Source: Bradyrhizobium diazoefficiens (GTDB lineage Bacteria > Pseudomonadota > Alphaproteobacteria > Rhizobiales > Xanthobacteraceae). Taken from it: a stretch of DNA of 64,000 nt. Positions within the stretch are counted from its first letter, which is position 1, and each line of letters opens with the position of its first letter. The stretch lies in the NCBI RefSeq assembly GCF_016616235.1, contig NZ_CP067100.1, forward strand, positions 4,585,001 through 4,649,000, given 5' to 3'. Position numbers and translations under genes: made by a program. Of the stretch, positions 26,617 through 35,719 are shown in pieces. Below the pieces are notes generated by a model. It did no database searches. It saw only the letters and a program-made list of their open reading frames with translations, and was not told the origin of the DNA.

Positions 26617-27260
26617 TAGACCTGCTCGATGACGATGCTGTTGATCTCGTTCGCGACGTCGTCGAAACGATCGGCCACCTTCTCGAGGTGGTCGTAGATC
26701 TCTGCGCCGACGACGAAATCCATCGCGTTGCCGTCGCGATGCTTGAGGAACAGCTCCTTCAGGCCGATGTCGTGGAGATCGTCGACCCGACCTTCGAGCT
26801 TGCCCAGCTCTTCCGTGATCGCGGTCAGCATGGCGACGTTCGGGCCGATCGACTGCATCAGCGGCAGCGCGCGACCGACCAGGTTGGCGCATTCGATCAG
26901 AAGCCCGCCGATCTCGCGCATGGGAGGCTCGAAGCTGCGGACCTCGAACAGCATCACCGCCTTGGCGGTCTGCTGCATCTGGTCGATGGCGTCGTCCATC
27001 GAGGTGATGAGGTTCTTGATGTCGCCGCGGTCGAAGGGGGTGATGAAGGTGCGGCGCACCGCCGTCAGCACCTCCCGGGTGATGTTGTCGGCATCGTTCT
27101 CGAACTGGTTGACGCGTTGGCAATAGACCGGCGTCTCCTCGCCTCCGTTGAGCATGCCCTGGAGCGCGATCGAACCCTGGATCACAGTCTGGGCATGGCG
27201 GTCAAACAGGTCGAAGAACCGTTCTTCCTTGGGCAGAAAAGCGCGAAACCATCGCATCAT
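26616..27260 (-). CDS. DUF47 (PhoU-like) phosphate transport accessory protein
   Basis: The 214-residue all-helical protein is of the DUF47/PhoU_div type. It has acidic metal-binding-like helices (YCQRVNQFENDADNITREV and MDDAIDQMQQTAKAV). It is the orfA homologue that precedes pit in rhizobia and is thought to modulate Pit activity. It starts at ATG 27260, followed at once by a second ATG. The upstream region holds a Pho-box-like direct repeat 41-58 bases before the start. Confidence 0.9.
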   Translation of the reverse strand: MMRWFRAFLPKEERFFDLFDRHAQTVIQGSIALQGMLNGGEETPVYCQRVNQFENDADNITREVLTAVRRTFITPFDRGDIKNLITSMDDAIDQMQQTAKAVMLFEVRSFEPPMREIGGLLIECANLVGRALPLMQSIGPNVAMLTAITEELGKLEGRVDDLHDIGLKELFLKHRDGNAMDFVVGAEIYDHLEKVADRFDDVANEINSIVIEQV

Positions 27261-27300
27261 GGGATAGGCTACCGGTTGGAAATGGCCCGGCTCAAACGAG

Positions 27301-27318
27301 CCGTCACAAAACTGTCAT
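27301..27318 (+). promoter_or_regulatory. Pho-box-like direct repeat upstream of the DUF47-pit operon
   Basis: CCGTCAC, four A residues, then CTGTCAT form an 18-bp site that matches the PhoB consensus (CTGTCAT, four bases, CTGTCAT) at 12 of 14 repeat positions. It lies 41-58 bases upstream of the DUF47 start, but its repeats read away from the gene. In S. meliloti the homologous orfA-pit operon is repressed by PhoB, which makes an unusually oriented box plausible. Found by eye, not scored. Confidence 0.55.
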
Positions 27319-27413
27319 AGACCATTTCCGCCTCGCGCGCGTGTCATCTCACGCCCGCAAAGCCGGATCATCCACCGCTTTCACGCATTGGTAAATTGAA
27401 TTTTATCAATGAT

Positions 27414-28382
27414 TTAGAGCGAGCGCCGGAAGTAATGCGCGATTTCGCCGATGACGCCGCGGCGGAAGGTGAGCACGCAGATCACGAAGATCGAGCCCTG
27501 GATCACCGTCACCCACTGGCCGAAGCCCGCCAGATATTGCTGCATGGCGATGATCACGAAGGCACCGACCACGGGGCCGAACACGGTGCCGAGACCGCCG
27601 ACCAGCGTCATCAGCACGACCTCGCCGGACATCGACCAGTGCACGTCGGTGAGCGAGGCGTTCTGCGCCACGAACACCTTCAGCGATCCGGCAAATCCGG
27701 CCAGCGTGCCCGACAGAATGAAGGCCAGGAACTTGTACTGGTCGGTGCGATAGCCGAGCGAGATCGCCCGCGGCTCATTCTCACGGATCGCCTTCAGGAC
27801 TTCGCCGAACGGCGAGTTGATGATCCGGAAGATCAAGAGGAAGCCGGCGAGGAAGCCGACCAGGACGACGTAATACAACACCGTCGGCTTGGAGAGATCG
27901 AACACCCCGAACATGTGCCCCTGCGGGATGCCCTGGATGCCGTCCTCGCCGTGGGTAAACGGCGCCTGGAGATAGATGAAGTACAACAGCTGCGACAGCG
28001 CCAGCGTGATCATCGAGAAATAGATGCCCTGGCGGCGGATCGAGATGTAGCCGGTGATGATCGACAGGCCGAAGGCCGCGGCAATGCCGACGAGGATGCC
28101 GAGCTCGGGCGGCAGCCCCCACACTTTGAGCGCATGCGCGCTGCAATAGCCGGCGGTGCCCAGGAACATCGCGTGGCCGAACGACAGCAGGCCGCCATAG
28201 CCGACCAGCAGGTTGAAGGCGCAGGCCAGCAGCGCGAAGCACAGCGCCTGCATCACGAAGAACGGATAGACCCCCGTGAACGGCACTGAGGCCAGCAGCA
28301 GCGCCATCACCGCGAATACGATCATCTCGTCACGCACCGCCCGCGGCGTCACCGGCAGCGTATCATCCGTCAAGGCTGTCAT
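27414..28382 (-). CDS. livM: Branched-chain amino-acid ABC transporter permease LivM
   Basis: The 322-residue inner-membrane permease has about nine to ten hydrophobic segments and the LivM signature region GLLSFGHAMFLGTAGYCSAHA, followed later by EAA-like motif SPFGEVLKAIRENEPRA and GGLGTVFGPVVGAFV. It forms the translocation channel with LivH. Its start is separated by one base from the livH stop, so translation is coupled. It is the last gene of the livG-livF-SBP-livH-livM operon. Confidence 0.95.
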   Translation of the reverse strand: MTALTDDTLPVTPRAVRDEMIVFAVMALLLASVPFTGVYPFFVMQALCFALLACAFNLLVGYGGLLSFGHAMFLGTAGYCSAHALKVWGLPPELGILVGIAAAFGLSIITGYISIRRQGIYFSMITLALSQLLYFIYLQAPFTHGEDGIQGIPQGHMFGVFDLSKPTVLYYVVLVGFLAGFLLIFRIINSPFGEVLKAIRENEPRAISLGYRTDQYKFLAFILSGTLAGFAGSLKVFVAQNASLTDVHWSMSGEVVLMTLVGGLGTVFGPVVGAFVIIAMQQYLAGFGQWVTVIQGSIFVICVLTFRRGVIGEIAHYFRRSL

Positions 28383-28383
28383 C

Positions 28384-29247
28384 TCAGGCCGCCCTTCCCG
28401 TCAATCCAGTTGGCTTCACCAAGAGCACCAGCACCATCAGCACAAACACGACGGTGTTGGAGGCCTCGGGGTAGAAATACTTGGTCAGGCCCTCGATCAC
28501 GCCGAGCGCGAAGCCGGTGATGATCGAGCCCATGATCGATCCCATGCCGCCGATCACCACCACGGCGAACACGACGATGATGAGGTCGGCGCCCATCAGC
28601 GGCCGCACCTGGTTGATCGGCGCCGAGAGCACGCCGGCGAGCGCGGCAAGGCCAACGCCGAGCCCGTAGGTCAGCGTGATCATGCGGGGCACGTTGATGC
28701 CGAAGGCACGCACCAGCGTCGGATTTTCGGTGGCAGCGCGCAGGTAGGCGCCGAGCCGCGTCTTCTCGATCAGGAACCAGGTCGCGATACATACGACCAG
28801 CGAGAAGATGACGACCCAGCCGCGATAGACGGGCAAGAACATGAATCCGAGATTCATGCCGCCCTTGAGCTGGTCCGGAATGGCGTAAGGCAGACCGGAG
28901 GAGCCGAAATAGTTCTGGAACACGCCCTGCACGATCAGCGCGATACCGAAGGTCAGCAGCAGGCCGTAGAGGTGATCGAGCCCGGTCAGCCATTGCAGCA
29001 TGGTCCGTTCCAGGATCATGCCGAAGATGCCGACGATGACAGGCGCCAGCAAGAGCGCCCACCAGTAATTGATGCCGCCGAGGTTGAGCAGGAAATAGGC
29101 GACGAAGGCGCCCATCATGTAGAGCGCACCGTGGGCGAAATTGATGATGTTGAGCATGCCGAAGATCACGGCAAGCCCGAGACTGAGCAGCGCGTAGAAC
29201 GAGCCGTTGATCAGTCCCACCAGTAGCTGAGCGTAAAGAGCCTGCAT
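28384..29247 (-). CDS. livH: Branched-chain amino-acid ABC transporter permease LivH
   Basis: The 287-residue permease has eight hydrophobic segments and LivH hallmarks (LLVGLINGSFYALLSLGLAV, then MLNIINFAHGALYMMGAFVA). The EAA-like cytoplasmic loop reads RAATENPTLVRAFGIN. It pairs with LivM. The binding-protein gene is 74 bases upstream on the same strand. Confidence 0.95.
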   Translation of the reverse strand: MQALYAQLLVGLINGSFYALLSLGLAVIFGMLNIINFAHGALYMMGAFVAYFLLNLGGINYWWALLLAPVIVGIFGMILERTMLQWLTGLDHLYGLLLTFGIALIVQGVFQNYFGSSGLPYAIPDQLKGGMNLGFMFLPVYRGWVVIFSLVVCIATWFLIEKTRLGAYLRAATENPTLVRAFGINVPRMITLTYGLGVGLAALAGVLSAPINQVRPLMGADLIIVVFAVVVIGGMGSIMGSIITGFALGVIEGLTKYFYPEASNTVVFVLMVLVLLVKPTGLTGRAA

Positions 29248-29321
29248 CGATCCCGCACCCGGTCCCTTCGGCGTTCCTTAAGTAGACGCCCGCCGGCTGG
29301 TTGCCGCCGGGCTGTCGAATC

Positions 29322-30542
29322 TTACTTCTTGAGCAGCGCGCACTTGCTTTCTGACAGCGGCGTGAAGGCCTGGTCGCCCGAGACCGTGCCGACCAGCTTG
29401 TAGAAGTCCCACGGTCCCTTGGACTCCGAGGGCTTCTTCACCTCGAACAGATAGGCGTTGTGGATGGTGCGGCCGTTGGGCTGAATCGCGCCCTTGCCGA
29501 ACAGATCGTCCTCGGTCGGCATCAACTTCATCTTCTCGACGACCTTGACGCCGTCATGCGGATTGCCGCCGAGCGCGTCCAGCGCCTTGAAGTAGTGACG
29601 CAGGCCCGCATAGACGCCGGCCTGCACCATGGTGGGCGGCGCATGGTTCTTCATCTTGTCGGCGAAGCGCTTGGAGAACGCGCGGGTCTTGTCGTCCATG
29701 TCCCAGTAGAAGGTCTCGGTGAAGTTGAGGCCCTGCGCGGTCTCCAGGCCGATCGCCTTGACGTCGGTGAGGAACAGGAGCAGCGCGGCGAGCTTCTGGC
29801 CGCCCTTGACGATACCGAACTCGGCGGCCTGCTTGATCGAGTTGGTGGTGTCGCCGCCAGCGTTGGCGAGGCCGATGATCTTGGCCTTGGAGGCCTGCGC
29901 CTGCAGCAGGAAGGAGGAGAAGTCCGGCGTGTTGAGCGGGTGCTTGACGCCGCCGACCACCTTACCGCCATTGGCAACGACCACGGCCGTGGTGTCGCGC
30001 TCGAGCGCCGCGCCGAAGGCGTAGTCCGCGGTCAAGAAGAACCAGGTGTCGCCACCTGCCTTCACCAGCGCCTGGCCGGTGGTGTGGGCCAGCATGTAGG
30101 TGTCATAGGTCCAGTGCACGGTGTTGGGCGAGCACTGCGCGTTGGTGAGGTCCGAGGTCGCCGCGCCCGAGTTGATGTAGACGCCGTTCTTCTCCTTGAC
30201 GACGTTGTTGACGGCGAGCGCCACGCCGGAATTCGGCACGTCGACGATGACGTCGACCTTGTCGACGTCGAACCACTGCCGCGCGATCGCGGTGCCGATG
30301 TCGGGCTTGTTCTGGTGGTCGCCGGAGATGATGTCGATCTTCCAGCCCTTGGCGGCCAGGCCGGAATCTTCAACCGCCATCTGTGCGGCGAGGGTCGAGC
30401 CCGGTCCGCCGAGGTCGGCGTAGAGGCCGGACTGGTCAGACAGCGCACCGATCTTGACGGTCTTGTCCTGTGCGAAAGCCGCGCCGGCGGTAGTCACGGC
30501 CAGCGCCGTGCCGATCAGAAACGATGCAATCGACTTTTTCAT
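29322..30542 (-). CDS. Branched-chain amino-acid type ABC substrate-binding protein (operon copy)
   Basis: The 406-residue periplasmic binding protein has a signal peptide (IASFLIGTALAVTTAGAAFA, cleaved near residue 24) and a Peripla_BP_6 fold. It is encoded between livF and livH and is the natural partner of this transporter. It closely resembles the orphan protein at 14841-16076 throughout. Ligands in this subgroup can include amides, urea-like compounds or aromatic acids as well as Leu/Ile/Val, so specificity is open. A 66-base gap follows livF. Confidence 0.95.
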   Translation of the reverse strand: MKKSIASFLIGTALAVTTAGAAFAQDKTVKIGALSDQSGLYADLGGPGSTLAAQMAVEDSGLAAKGWKIDIISGDHQNKPDIGTAIARQWFDVDKVDVIVDVPNSGVALAVNNVVKEKNGVYINSGAATSDLTNAQCSPNTVHWTYDTYMLAHTTGQALVKAGGDTWFFLTADYAFGAALERDTTAVVVANGGKVVGGVKHPLNTPDFSSFLLQAQASKAKIIGLANAGGDTTNSIKQAAEFGIVKGGQKLAALLLFLTDVKAIGLETAQGLNFTETFYWDMDDKTRAFSKRFADKMKNHAPPTMVQAGVYAGLRHYFKALDALGGNPHDGVKVVEKMKLMPTEDDLFGKGAIQPNGRTIHNAYLFEVKKPSESKGPWDFYKLVGTVSGDQAFTPLSESKCALLKK

Positions 30543-30608
30543 GTGACTTCCCTCGTGAATTGTCTCTTGGCCAAAATTGTCGATTGGCCAAGTCTGCTCC
30601 TGGCCGTT

Positions 30609-31355
30609 TTAGACGCCGAGATAGGTGTGGAGCTTGTCCATGTTGGCGGCAAGCTCCGCGTTGGAAAATCCGTCAATGATCTTGCCGTGTTCGACCACGT
30701 AATAGCGGTCGGCGACGGTGGATGCGAAGCGGAAGTTCTGCTCGACGAGGAGGATGGTGAAGCCCTCCTTCTTGAGCCGCGCGATGGTATGGCCGATCTG
30801 CTGGATGATGACCGGCGCAAGGCCTTCGGTCGGCTCGTCCAGCATCAAGAAGCTCGCGCCGGTGCGCAGGATGCGCGCGATCGCCAGCATCTGCTGCTCG
30901 CCGCCGGACAGCTTGGTGCCCTGGCTGTTGAGCCGCTCCTTCAGGTTCGGGAACAGGTCGAAGATCTGCTCGAGCGGCAGTCCGCCCGCGCGGACCACCG
31001 GCGGCAGCAGCAAATTCTCCCGCACGTCCAGGCTGGAGAATATCCCCCGCTCCTCCGGACAGAACGCGATGCCCATGCGCGCGATCTTGTCGGAGGTCGC
31101 GCGGATGATGTCCTGGTTGTTGAACTTCACCGAGCCGGCACGCTTGCCGATGATGCCCATGATCGACTTCAGCGTGGTGGTCTTGCCGGCGCCGTTGCGC
31201 CCGAGCAGGGTGACGACCTCGCCCGCATTCACGTCGAAGTTGATCCCGTGCAGGATGTGGGACTCGCCGTACCAGGCTTCGAGGTTGCGGACCTGAAGGA
31301 TGGTCCCGCCGTTGGCGGCCTTCGCCGGTGCTTCAGCCATCACAGTCTCAGGCAT
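30609..31355 (-). CDS. livF: Branched-chain amino-acid ABC transporter ATPase LivF
   Basis: The 248-residue ATPase has Walker A GRNGAGKTT, signature LSGGEQQMLAIAR, Walker B FLMLDEPTEGLAP and the LivF-type C-terminus. It forms the cytoplasmic motor with LivG. The ATG overlaps the livG end by eight bases, indicating coupled translation. Confidence 0.95.
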   Translation of the reverse strand: MPETVMAEAPAKAANGGTILQVRNLEAWYGESHILHGINFDVNAGEVVTLLGRNGAGKTTTLKSIMGIIGKRAGSVKFNNQDIIRATSDKIARMGIAFCPEERGIFSSLDVRENLLLPPVVRAGGLPLEQIFDLFPNLKERLNSQGTKLSGGEQQMLAIARILRTGASFLMLDEPTEGLAPVIIQQIGHTIARLKKEGFTILLVEQNFRFASTVADRYYVVEHGKIIDGFSNAELAANMDKLHTYLGV

Positions 31356-32103
31356 GACCGGCTCCCAGATAGGCTTCCTTGACGCGCTCGTCCTTAGTCA
31401 GTTCGGCGTAATGGCCCTGCGCGAGCACCTGCCCGCGCGTCAGCACGGTGATGATGTCGGAGAGATTGGCGACGACGCTCAGATTATGCTCGACCATCAG
31501 GATGGTGTATTTCGCGGAGATGCGCTTGATCAGCGCCGCGATCTTGTCGATGTCCTCATGGCCCATGCCGGCCATCGGCTCGTCCAGCAGCATCATCTCG
31601 GGGTCGAGTGCGAGCGTGGTTGCGATCTCTAGTGCGCGCTTGCGCCCATAGGGCATCTCGACGGCGGGCGTGTTGGCGAACTCGCTGAGACCGACATCGT
31701 TCAACAGCTCGCGCGCGCGGTCGTTGAAGCGGTTGAGCACGGACTTGGAACGCCAGAAATCGAACGAAGAGCCGTGCTGGCGCTGGAGCGCGACACGGAC
31801 ATTCTCCAGCGCGGTGAGATGCGGAAACACCGCCGAGATCTGGAACGAGCGAACCAGCCCCATGCGGGCCACGTCGGCCGGCGCCATCGCGGTGATGTCC
31901 TGGCCCTTGTACAGGATTTTCCCGGCTGACGGCTTCAGGAACTTGGTCAGAAGATTGAAGCACGTCGTCTTGCCGGCACCGTTCGGGCCGATCAACGCGT
32001 GAATGCTCCCACGGCGAACCTTGAGCGCAACGTCGCGGACGGCGAAGAAGCCCGCGAACTCCTTGGTCAAGCCTTCCGTTTCGAGAATGAACTCATCGGC
32101 CAA
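31348..32103 (-). CDS. livG: Branched-chain amino-acid ABC transporter ATPase LivG
   Basis: The 251-residue ATPase has Walker A GPNGAGKTT and Walker B MMLLDEPMAGMG. The usual LSGG signature is replaced by MPYGRKRALEIA, a form seen in some LivG proteins where the canonical LSGGQ is degenerate. It is the first gene of the five-gene operon, so the promoter should lie in 32104-32459. Confidence 0.93.
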   Translation of the reverse strand: MADEFILETEGLTKEFAGFFAVRDVALKVRRGSIHALIGPNGAGKTTCFNLLTKFLKPSAGKILYKGQDITAMAPADVARMGLVRSFQISAVFPHLTALENVRVALQRQHGSSFDFWRSKSVLNRFNDRARELLNDVGLSEFANTPAVEMPYGRKRALEIATTLALDPEMMLLDEPMAGMGHEDIDKIAALIKRISAKYTILMVEHNLSVVANLSDIITVLTRGQVLAQGHYAELTKDERVKEAYLGAGHA

Positions 32104-32459
32104 ACAGATTTCCCCCTGCCCGCACGACGCGCTGGTCGCGGCTGTCCTTGTTTACTTCGTTTGCTCGGCCTTCCGGAGGCCTTGGAGCCCGTCCGGAACG
32201 CCGCCTCCGGGCGCGGAATATGCCGGAGGTGACGGGGGTTAGGCAAGGCGGAAAGCTGAGCAGATCAGGCCTCCGGCCGGGGATACAAATGCTCCCTTAG
32301 TCGGAGATGTTTCGATGCCGCCTGCCCGGCCTCCCGGTTCGCGAAAGCTCCGGTCATCAAGCCGTCGTTAACGGTGTTTCGTTCCCCGCGCCAGCCTTCA
32401 TCAAAAATTTTCCCCCAGCCGCTATCATGCGCGGGTTTTGACATGCCGGGAATATTGTC
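32104..32459. other. Divergent intergenic region between livG and the PAS_5-like gene
   Basis: This 356-base gap must carry promoters for both the minus-strand liv operon and the plus-strand PAS_5-like gene. A small hairpin (ggccttccggaggcc near 32170) is visible. No gene with a recognisable domain or a good ribosome site is present, and I see no clear repeat. Confidence 0.5.
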
Positions 32460-33107
32460 TTGGATTTCGCAAGCGCCGCTCCCTCCGTCGTCAAGTCGAT
32501 CAGGCAGCGTGATCTGCTGAACACATGGCTGCGGCTCTATGCGCGCGAGCAGACGGCGCCGGCGATCTCTGAGTATCAGCCCGCCAGGATCGAGGAAGAG
32601 CTGTCCGACCTGATCTATTATACGGTAGACATCTCGGCGCCGACGCCGCGCCTGATCATCCAGAGCGAGGGCACGCGCATCTCGCGCGCCTATGGACACA
32701 CCGGCAAGGGCGTTGCGCTGGATGAGTATATCGGGCCGCGGCTCGTGCCGTTCGTGATGCCGGTCTATTACGAATGCGTGGCGCGCGGACTTCCGGTCTA
32801 CAGCGTTGCTGATGTCGACGACATCTATGGCCGCGTCGTCGCCTATGAACGCCTGCTGCTGCCGTTCCAAACCGACGGCAAGGTCCGCCACGTCATCGCC
32901 TCGCTCAAAACGTTCTGCGAGGACGGCGGCTTCGAGATCAAGAATCTGATGCGCGGAAATGACGCGCTGCCGCGTCCGAAGCAGCGCGCGGTGATCGACC
33001 GCGACCTGTTTCATCGCGCCCCCGGCCGCATCGCAGCGGCCGACGTGGTCGAGTTCGCCGACCAGTCGGGTCCCGGCATCGCCAACGAGATCATCGAACT
33101 GAACTGA
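32460..33107 (+). CDS. PAS_5-like (DUF) sensory-domain protein
   Basis: The 215-residue soluble protein probably belongs to the PAS_5 family that is common in alphaproteobacteria. Features are an N-terminal helix (IRQRDLLNTWLRLYAREQ), an EEELSDLIYYTVD-type segment and a central VMPVYYECVARGLPVYSV stretch. No output domain is visible. It may be a single-domain sensor or adapter. TTG 32460 is the probable start; there is no nearby ATG in frame. The family call is from pattern recognition. Confidence 0.6.
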   Translation: MDFASAAPSVVKSIRQRDLLNTWLRLYAREQTAPAISEYQPARIEEELSDLIYYTVDISAPTPRLIIQSEGTRISRAYGHTGKGVALDEYIGPRLVPFVMPVYYECVARGLPVYSVADVDDIYGRVVAYERLLLPFQTDGKVRHVIASLKTFCEDGGFEIKNLMRGNDALPRPKQRAVIDRDLFHRAPGRIAAADVVEFADQSGPGIANEIIELN

Positions 33108-33139
33108 CGCCCAGTGCGGGCACTGATCTACTTGACCTT

Positions 33140-33517
33140 CTATTTGGCCTTGACTTCTTTGGCATAGATATCCGGCTTGAAGCCAACCAGCAGCTTGCCG
33201 CCGGCTTCCAGCACCGGCCGCTTAATCATTGATGGTTGCGCTAGCATCAAGGCCAGCGCCTTCTGCTCGGTGAGGCCTTCCTTGTCGGCATCGGGCAGCT
33301 TCTTGAAGGTCGTGCCGGCGCGATTGAGCAGCGTCTCCCAGCCGACCTTGTCGCTCCACTGCTTGAGCTTGTCCTTCTCGACGCCTGCTGCCTTGTAGTC
33401 GTGGAATTCATAGGCGACGCCATGGGTGTCGAGCCAGGCGCGCGCCTTCTTCATGGTGTCGCAGTTCTTGATGCCATAGATGATGTTGGGCAAGACGTTT
33501 CCCCGCGCATGCGTCAT
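33140..33517 (-). CDS. ArsC/Spx-family thioredoxin-fold protein (YffB-like)
   Basis: The 125-residue protein has the ArsC-like N-terminal segment YGIKNCDTMKKA with Cys19, followed by HGVAYEFHDYKA and a C-terminal IKRPVLEAGGKLLVGF. This is the YffB/ArsC subgroup, which shares the arsenate-reductase fold but often reduces other substrates. There is no ars operon here. ATG 33517 is selected because the upstream frame lacks family similarity and gggga precedes it. Confidence 0.85.
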   Translation of the reverse strand: MTHARGNVLPNIIYGIKNCDTMKKARAWLDTHGVAYEFHDYKAAGVEKDKLKQWSDKVGWETLLNRAGTTFKKLPDADKEGLTEQKALALMLAQPSMIKRPVLEAGGKLLVGFKPDIYAKEVKAK

Positions 33518-33617
33518 ATCGTGGTCCCCGGGGCGTTTTACGTCCCCAAGCGTTGTACGAAACTCCGCGTCGCGCCACAATATTGCGAACGACGCCAACC
33601 TTCCGAACGGACACCTT

Positions 33618-33989
33618 ATGCACGTCACCCACGATCCCGCTGCGGCCGCCTTGCCGACCATCGACTTCACCAGCTTCCTGGCGGTCGATATCCGTGTCGG
33701 CACCATCATAGAAGCCAAACCGTTCCCGGAGGCACGCAAGCCGGCCTTTCGACTGTGGATCGACTTCGGCCCCACGATCGGTGTGCGCAAGAGCTCGGCG
33801 CAGATCACCGAGAACCATCCGCTCGAGACGCTGGTGGGGCAACAAGTCGCGGCAGTCGTCAATTTCCCGCCGCGCCAGATCGGACCTGTTGTTTCCGAGG
33901 TGCTGACGCTCGGCTTCCCCGATGCCGACGGCAAGGTCGTGCTGGTGCAGCCGAGCAAGCCCGTGCCGAACGGCGGGCGCTTGTTCTAG
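33618..33989 (+). CDS. csaA: CsaA-like tRNA-binding OB-fold protein
   Basis: The 123-residue protein is one tRNA-binding (EMAP/Trbp111-like) OB fold: VDIRVGTIIEAKPFPEARKP near residue 25, then WIDFGPTIGVRKSSAQIT and QVAAVVNFPPRQIG. CsaA proteins bind tRNA and have been described with chaperone-like, export-related activity in Bacillus. ATG 33618 fits the family start; the longer upstream frame overlaps the divergent ArsC-like gene. Confidence 0.88.
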   Translation: MHVTHDPAAAALPTIDFTSFLAVDIRVGTIIEAKPFPEARKPAFRLWIDFGPTIGVRKSSAQITENHPLETLVGQQVAAVVNFPPRQIGPVVSEVLTLGFPDADGKVVLVQPSKPVPNGGRLF

Positions 33990-33991
33990 CC

Positions 33992-34693
33992 TTACGGTCG
34001 CGGCGGAATGTTCAGCCCGCGCTGCACGGCGGGGCGCGCGAGGCCCCGTTCGAGCCAGGCACCGACCGACCTGAACTGAGTGAACTCGACGAGATCGCCG
34101 GCGCCGTAGAAGCCGATGAGATTGCGCACCCAGCCGAGCATCGAGATGTCGGCGATGCTGTAGTCATCCATGAACCATTGCCGGCCCGTAAGATGCGTCT
34201 CCATCACGCCAAGCAGGCGCTTCGACTCGTTCACGTAGCGCTCCAGCGGCCGCTTGTCCTCAAAATCCTTGTCGGCGAATTTGTGGAAGAAGCCGACCTG
34301 ACCGAACATCGGTCCGATGCCGCCCATCTGGAAATGCACCCACGCGAGCGTCTGGTAACGCCGCGCTGCATCTTCCGGCAAAAGCTTGCCGGTCTTCTCC
34401 GCGAGATATTGCAGGATCGCGCCGGACTCGAACAGCGGCAGCGGCCTGCCGCCGGGACCGTTGGGATCGAGGATCGCCGGAATCTTGCCGTTCGGATTGA
34501 GCGAAAGGAATTCAGGCGTCTTCTGGTCGTCCTTGCCGAAATCGACGAGATGGACTTCGTAAGGCAGGCCGATCTCCTCCAGCATGATCGAAACCTTGAC
34601 GCCGTTCGGCGTCGGCAGCGAATAAAGCTGGAGCAGCTCGGGATGCTTGGCCGGCCAGCGTTTGGTGATGGGAAAGGCGGACAGATCGGACAT
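33992..34693 (-). CDS. Glutathione S-transferase family protein
   Basis: The 233-residue protein has an N-terminal thioredoxin-like domain (TPNGVKVSIMLEEIGLPYEVH, a YfcG/Ure2p-like start) with the cis-Pro region NPNGKIPAILDP and the ESGAILQYLAEKTG motif, then an all-helical C-terminal domain. This subgroup often acts as a disulfide-bond reductase on glutathione disulfide. It is convergent with csaA, with two bases between the two stops. Confidence 0.9.
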   Translation of the reverse strand: MSDLSAFPITKRWPAKHPELLQLYSLPTPNGVKVSIMLEEIGLPYEVHLVDFGKDDQKTPEFLSLNPNGKIPAILDPNGPGGRPLPLFESGAILQYLAEKTGKLLPEDAARRYQTLAWVHFQMGGIGPMFGQVGFFHKFADKDFEDKRPLERYVNESKRLLGVMETHLTGRQWFMDDYSIADISMLGWVRNLIGFYGAGDLVEFTQFRSVGAWLERGLARPAVQRGLNIPPRP

Positions 34694-34777
34694 TAGGACC
34701 CCGGGCGGCGTTCGTGAGTTGCCGCCTAATCTAGGCGAGCCATCGAACGGCGCAAGTCCGGGCGGCGACGCCGATCA

Positions 34778-34918
34778 TTATGGCCGCAGCAAATGGCTGG
34801 TGATGTACACCGCGTCGCGCTGTGCGCGCTGCTCGATGAAGAGCTGTCCGGTCACGAGCAAGGCTCCGATGAAGACGAGCGCGAGCATCGCGGTCGCGAA
34901 CTGACTGGCATCATTCAT
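34778..34918 (-). CDS. Small single-pass membrane protein (46 residues)
   Basis: A 46-residue protein begins MNDASQFATAMLALVFIG and has one strong membrane helix (residues about 8-27), followed by a charged tail (FIEQRAQRDAVYI). A weak purine-rich ribosome site lies upstream of ATG 34918. The frame continues upstream without similarity. No family recognised, but the helix and tail look like a real small protein. Confidence 0.5.
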   Translation of the reverse strand: MNDASQFATAMLALVFIGALLVTGQLFIEQRAQRDAVYITSHLLRP

Positions 34919-35036
34919 CGCACAAGCTTCTCTGTATTCGATCCGCACGAGGAACGCGCGCCAACCATTGGCAGTTCCCATGCACCTGAAATAAATTGCC
35001 GCTTTTTCCCGATCGATGATTGTGCCGCGTACCGCT

Positions 35037-35702
35037 TCAATAATTGATCTCCATCCGCAATCCGCGCGGATCGATCTCCTCCCCGCCGACACACTGCGTG
35101 CTGTCGCGTGCAGCGACCGCACAGGCACAGGCATCGATCAGGTCGTCACGGCCGATGCCGGTGCCATGACGCAGCGTCAGCCATTGCGGCAGGCGGGTGA
35201 AGCCGCGTTGCGCCAGCAGCGCGATGCGCTGTCCGCGGCCTTCCGCCGACGTCTTGGTCGCAAGCCGCACGCGGCCGGCCAGATTCCAGAAAATCAGTTC
35301 CGGATGGGCTTCGCCGATCGTCGCCTGCCGCGCCGGCGTCATGATCGCGTCGAGGTCCCTGATCTTGTCCCTGATGTTCCAGAGCTGCACCGAGACGCCC
35401 CTGCCCTCGCCTTCGCGCTCCCAGTAGTGGCGATTGGCTGCTGCCATGTCGGCAAACGTCCAGAGGTCGCGGCGCGCGCCGAGAAACACGGCAGGGCCGA
35501 CCAGTTCACGGGCGCGCAGATCGCACAGGCGATAGCCGCTCGGATTCAACCCGATCGGCATGTCGATCATCGCCCGCGCATGCGGCATCGCGAGCAAGCG
35601 CGTCAGGTCCGGCGCATAATCGAAGCCGTGAGCGCCGCGCTCATCGATCCAGGCGGCGACCCAGCCGAAGCGAAATCCGTCGAGACCGAGATAGTTGGGC
35701 AC
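35037..35702 (-). CDS. DUF429 family protein (predicted RNase H-fold nuclease)
   Basis: The 221-residue protein has DUF429 features: YLGLDGFRFGWVAAWI at the start with an Asp suited to metal binding, an AMIDMPIGL segment, and IGEAHPELIFW with DDLIDACACAVAA near the end. DUF429 is predicted to have an RNase H-like fold. GTG 35702 is preferred because the motif begins there and it starts 17 bases after the serine hydrolase stop, on the same strand. The longer frame upstream overlaps that gene. Confidence 0.8.
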   Translation of the reverse strand: MPNYLGLDGFRFGWVAAWIDERGAHGFDYAPDLTRLLAMPHARAMIDMPIGLNPSGYRLCDLRARELVGPAVFLGARRDLWTFADMAAANRHYWEREGEGRGVSVQLWNIRDKIRDLDAIMTPARQATIGEAHPELIFWNLAGRVRLATKTSAEGRGQRIALLAQRGFTRLPQWLTLRHGTGIGRDDLIDACACAVAARDSTQCVGGEEIDPRGLRMEINY

Positions 35703-35719
35703 GTGATACCGATTCGCGG

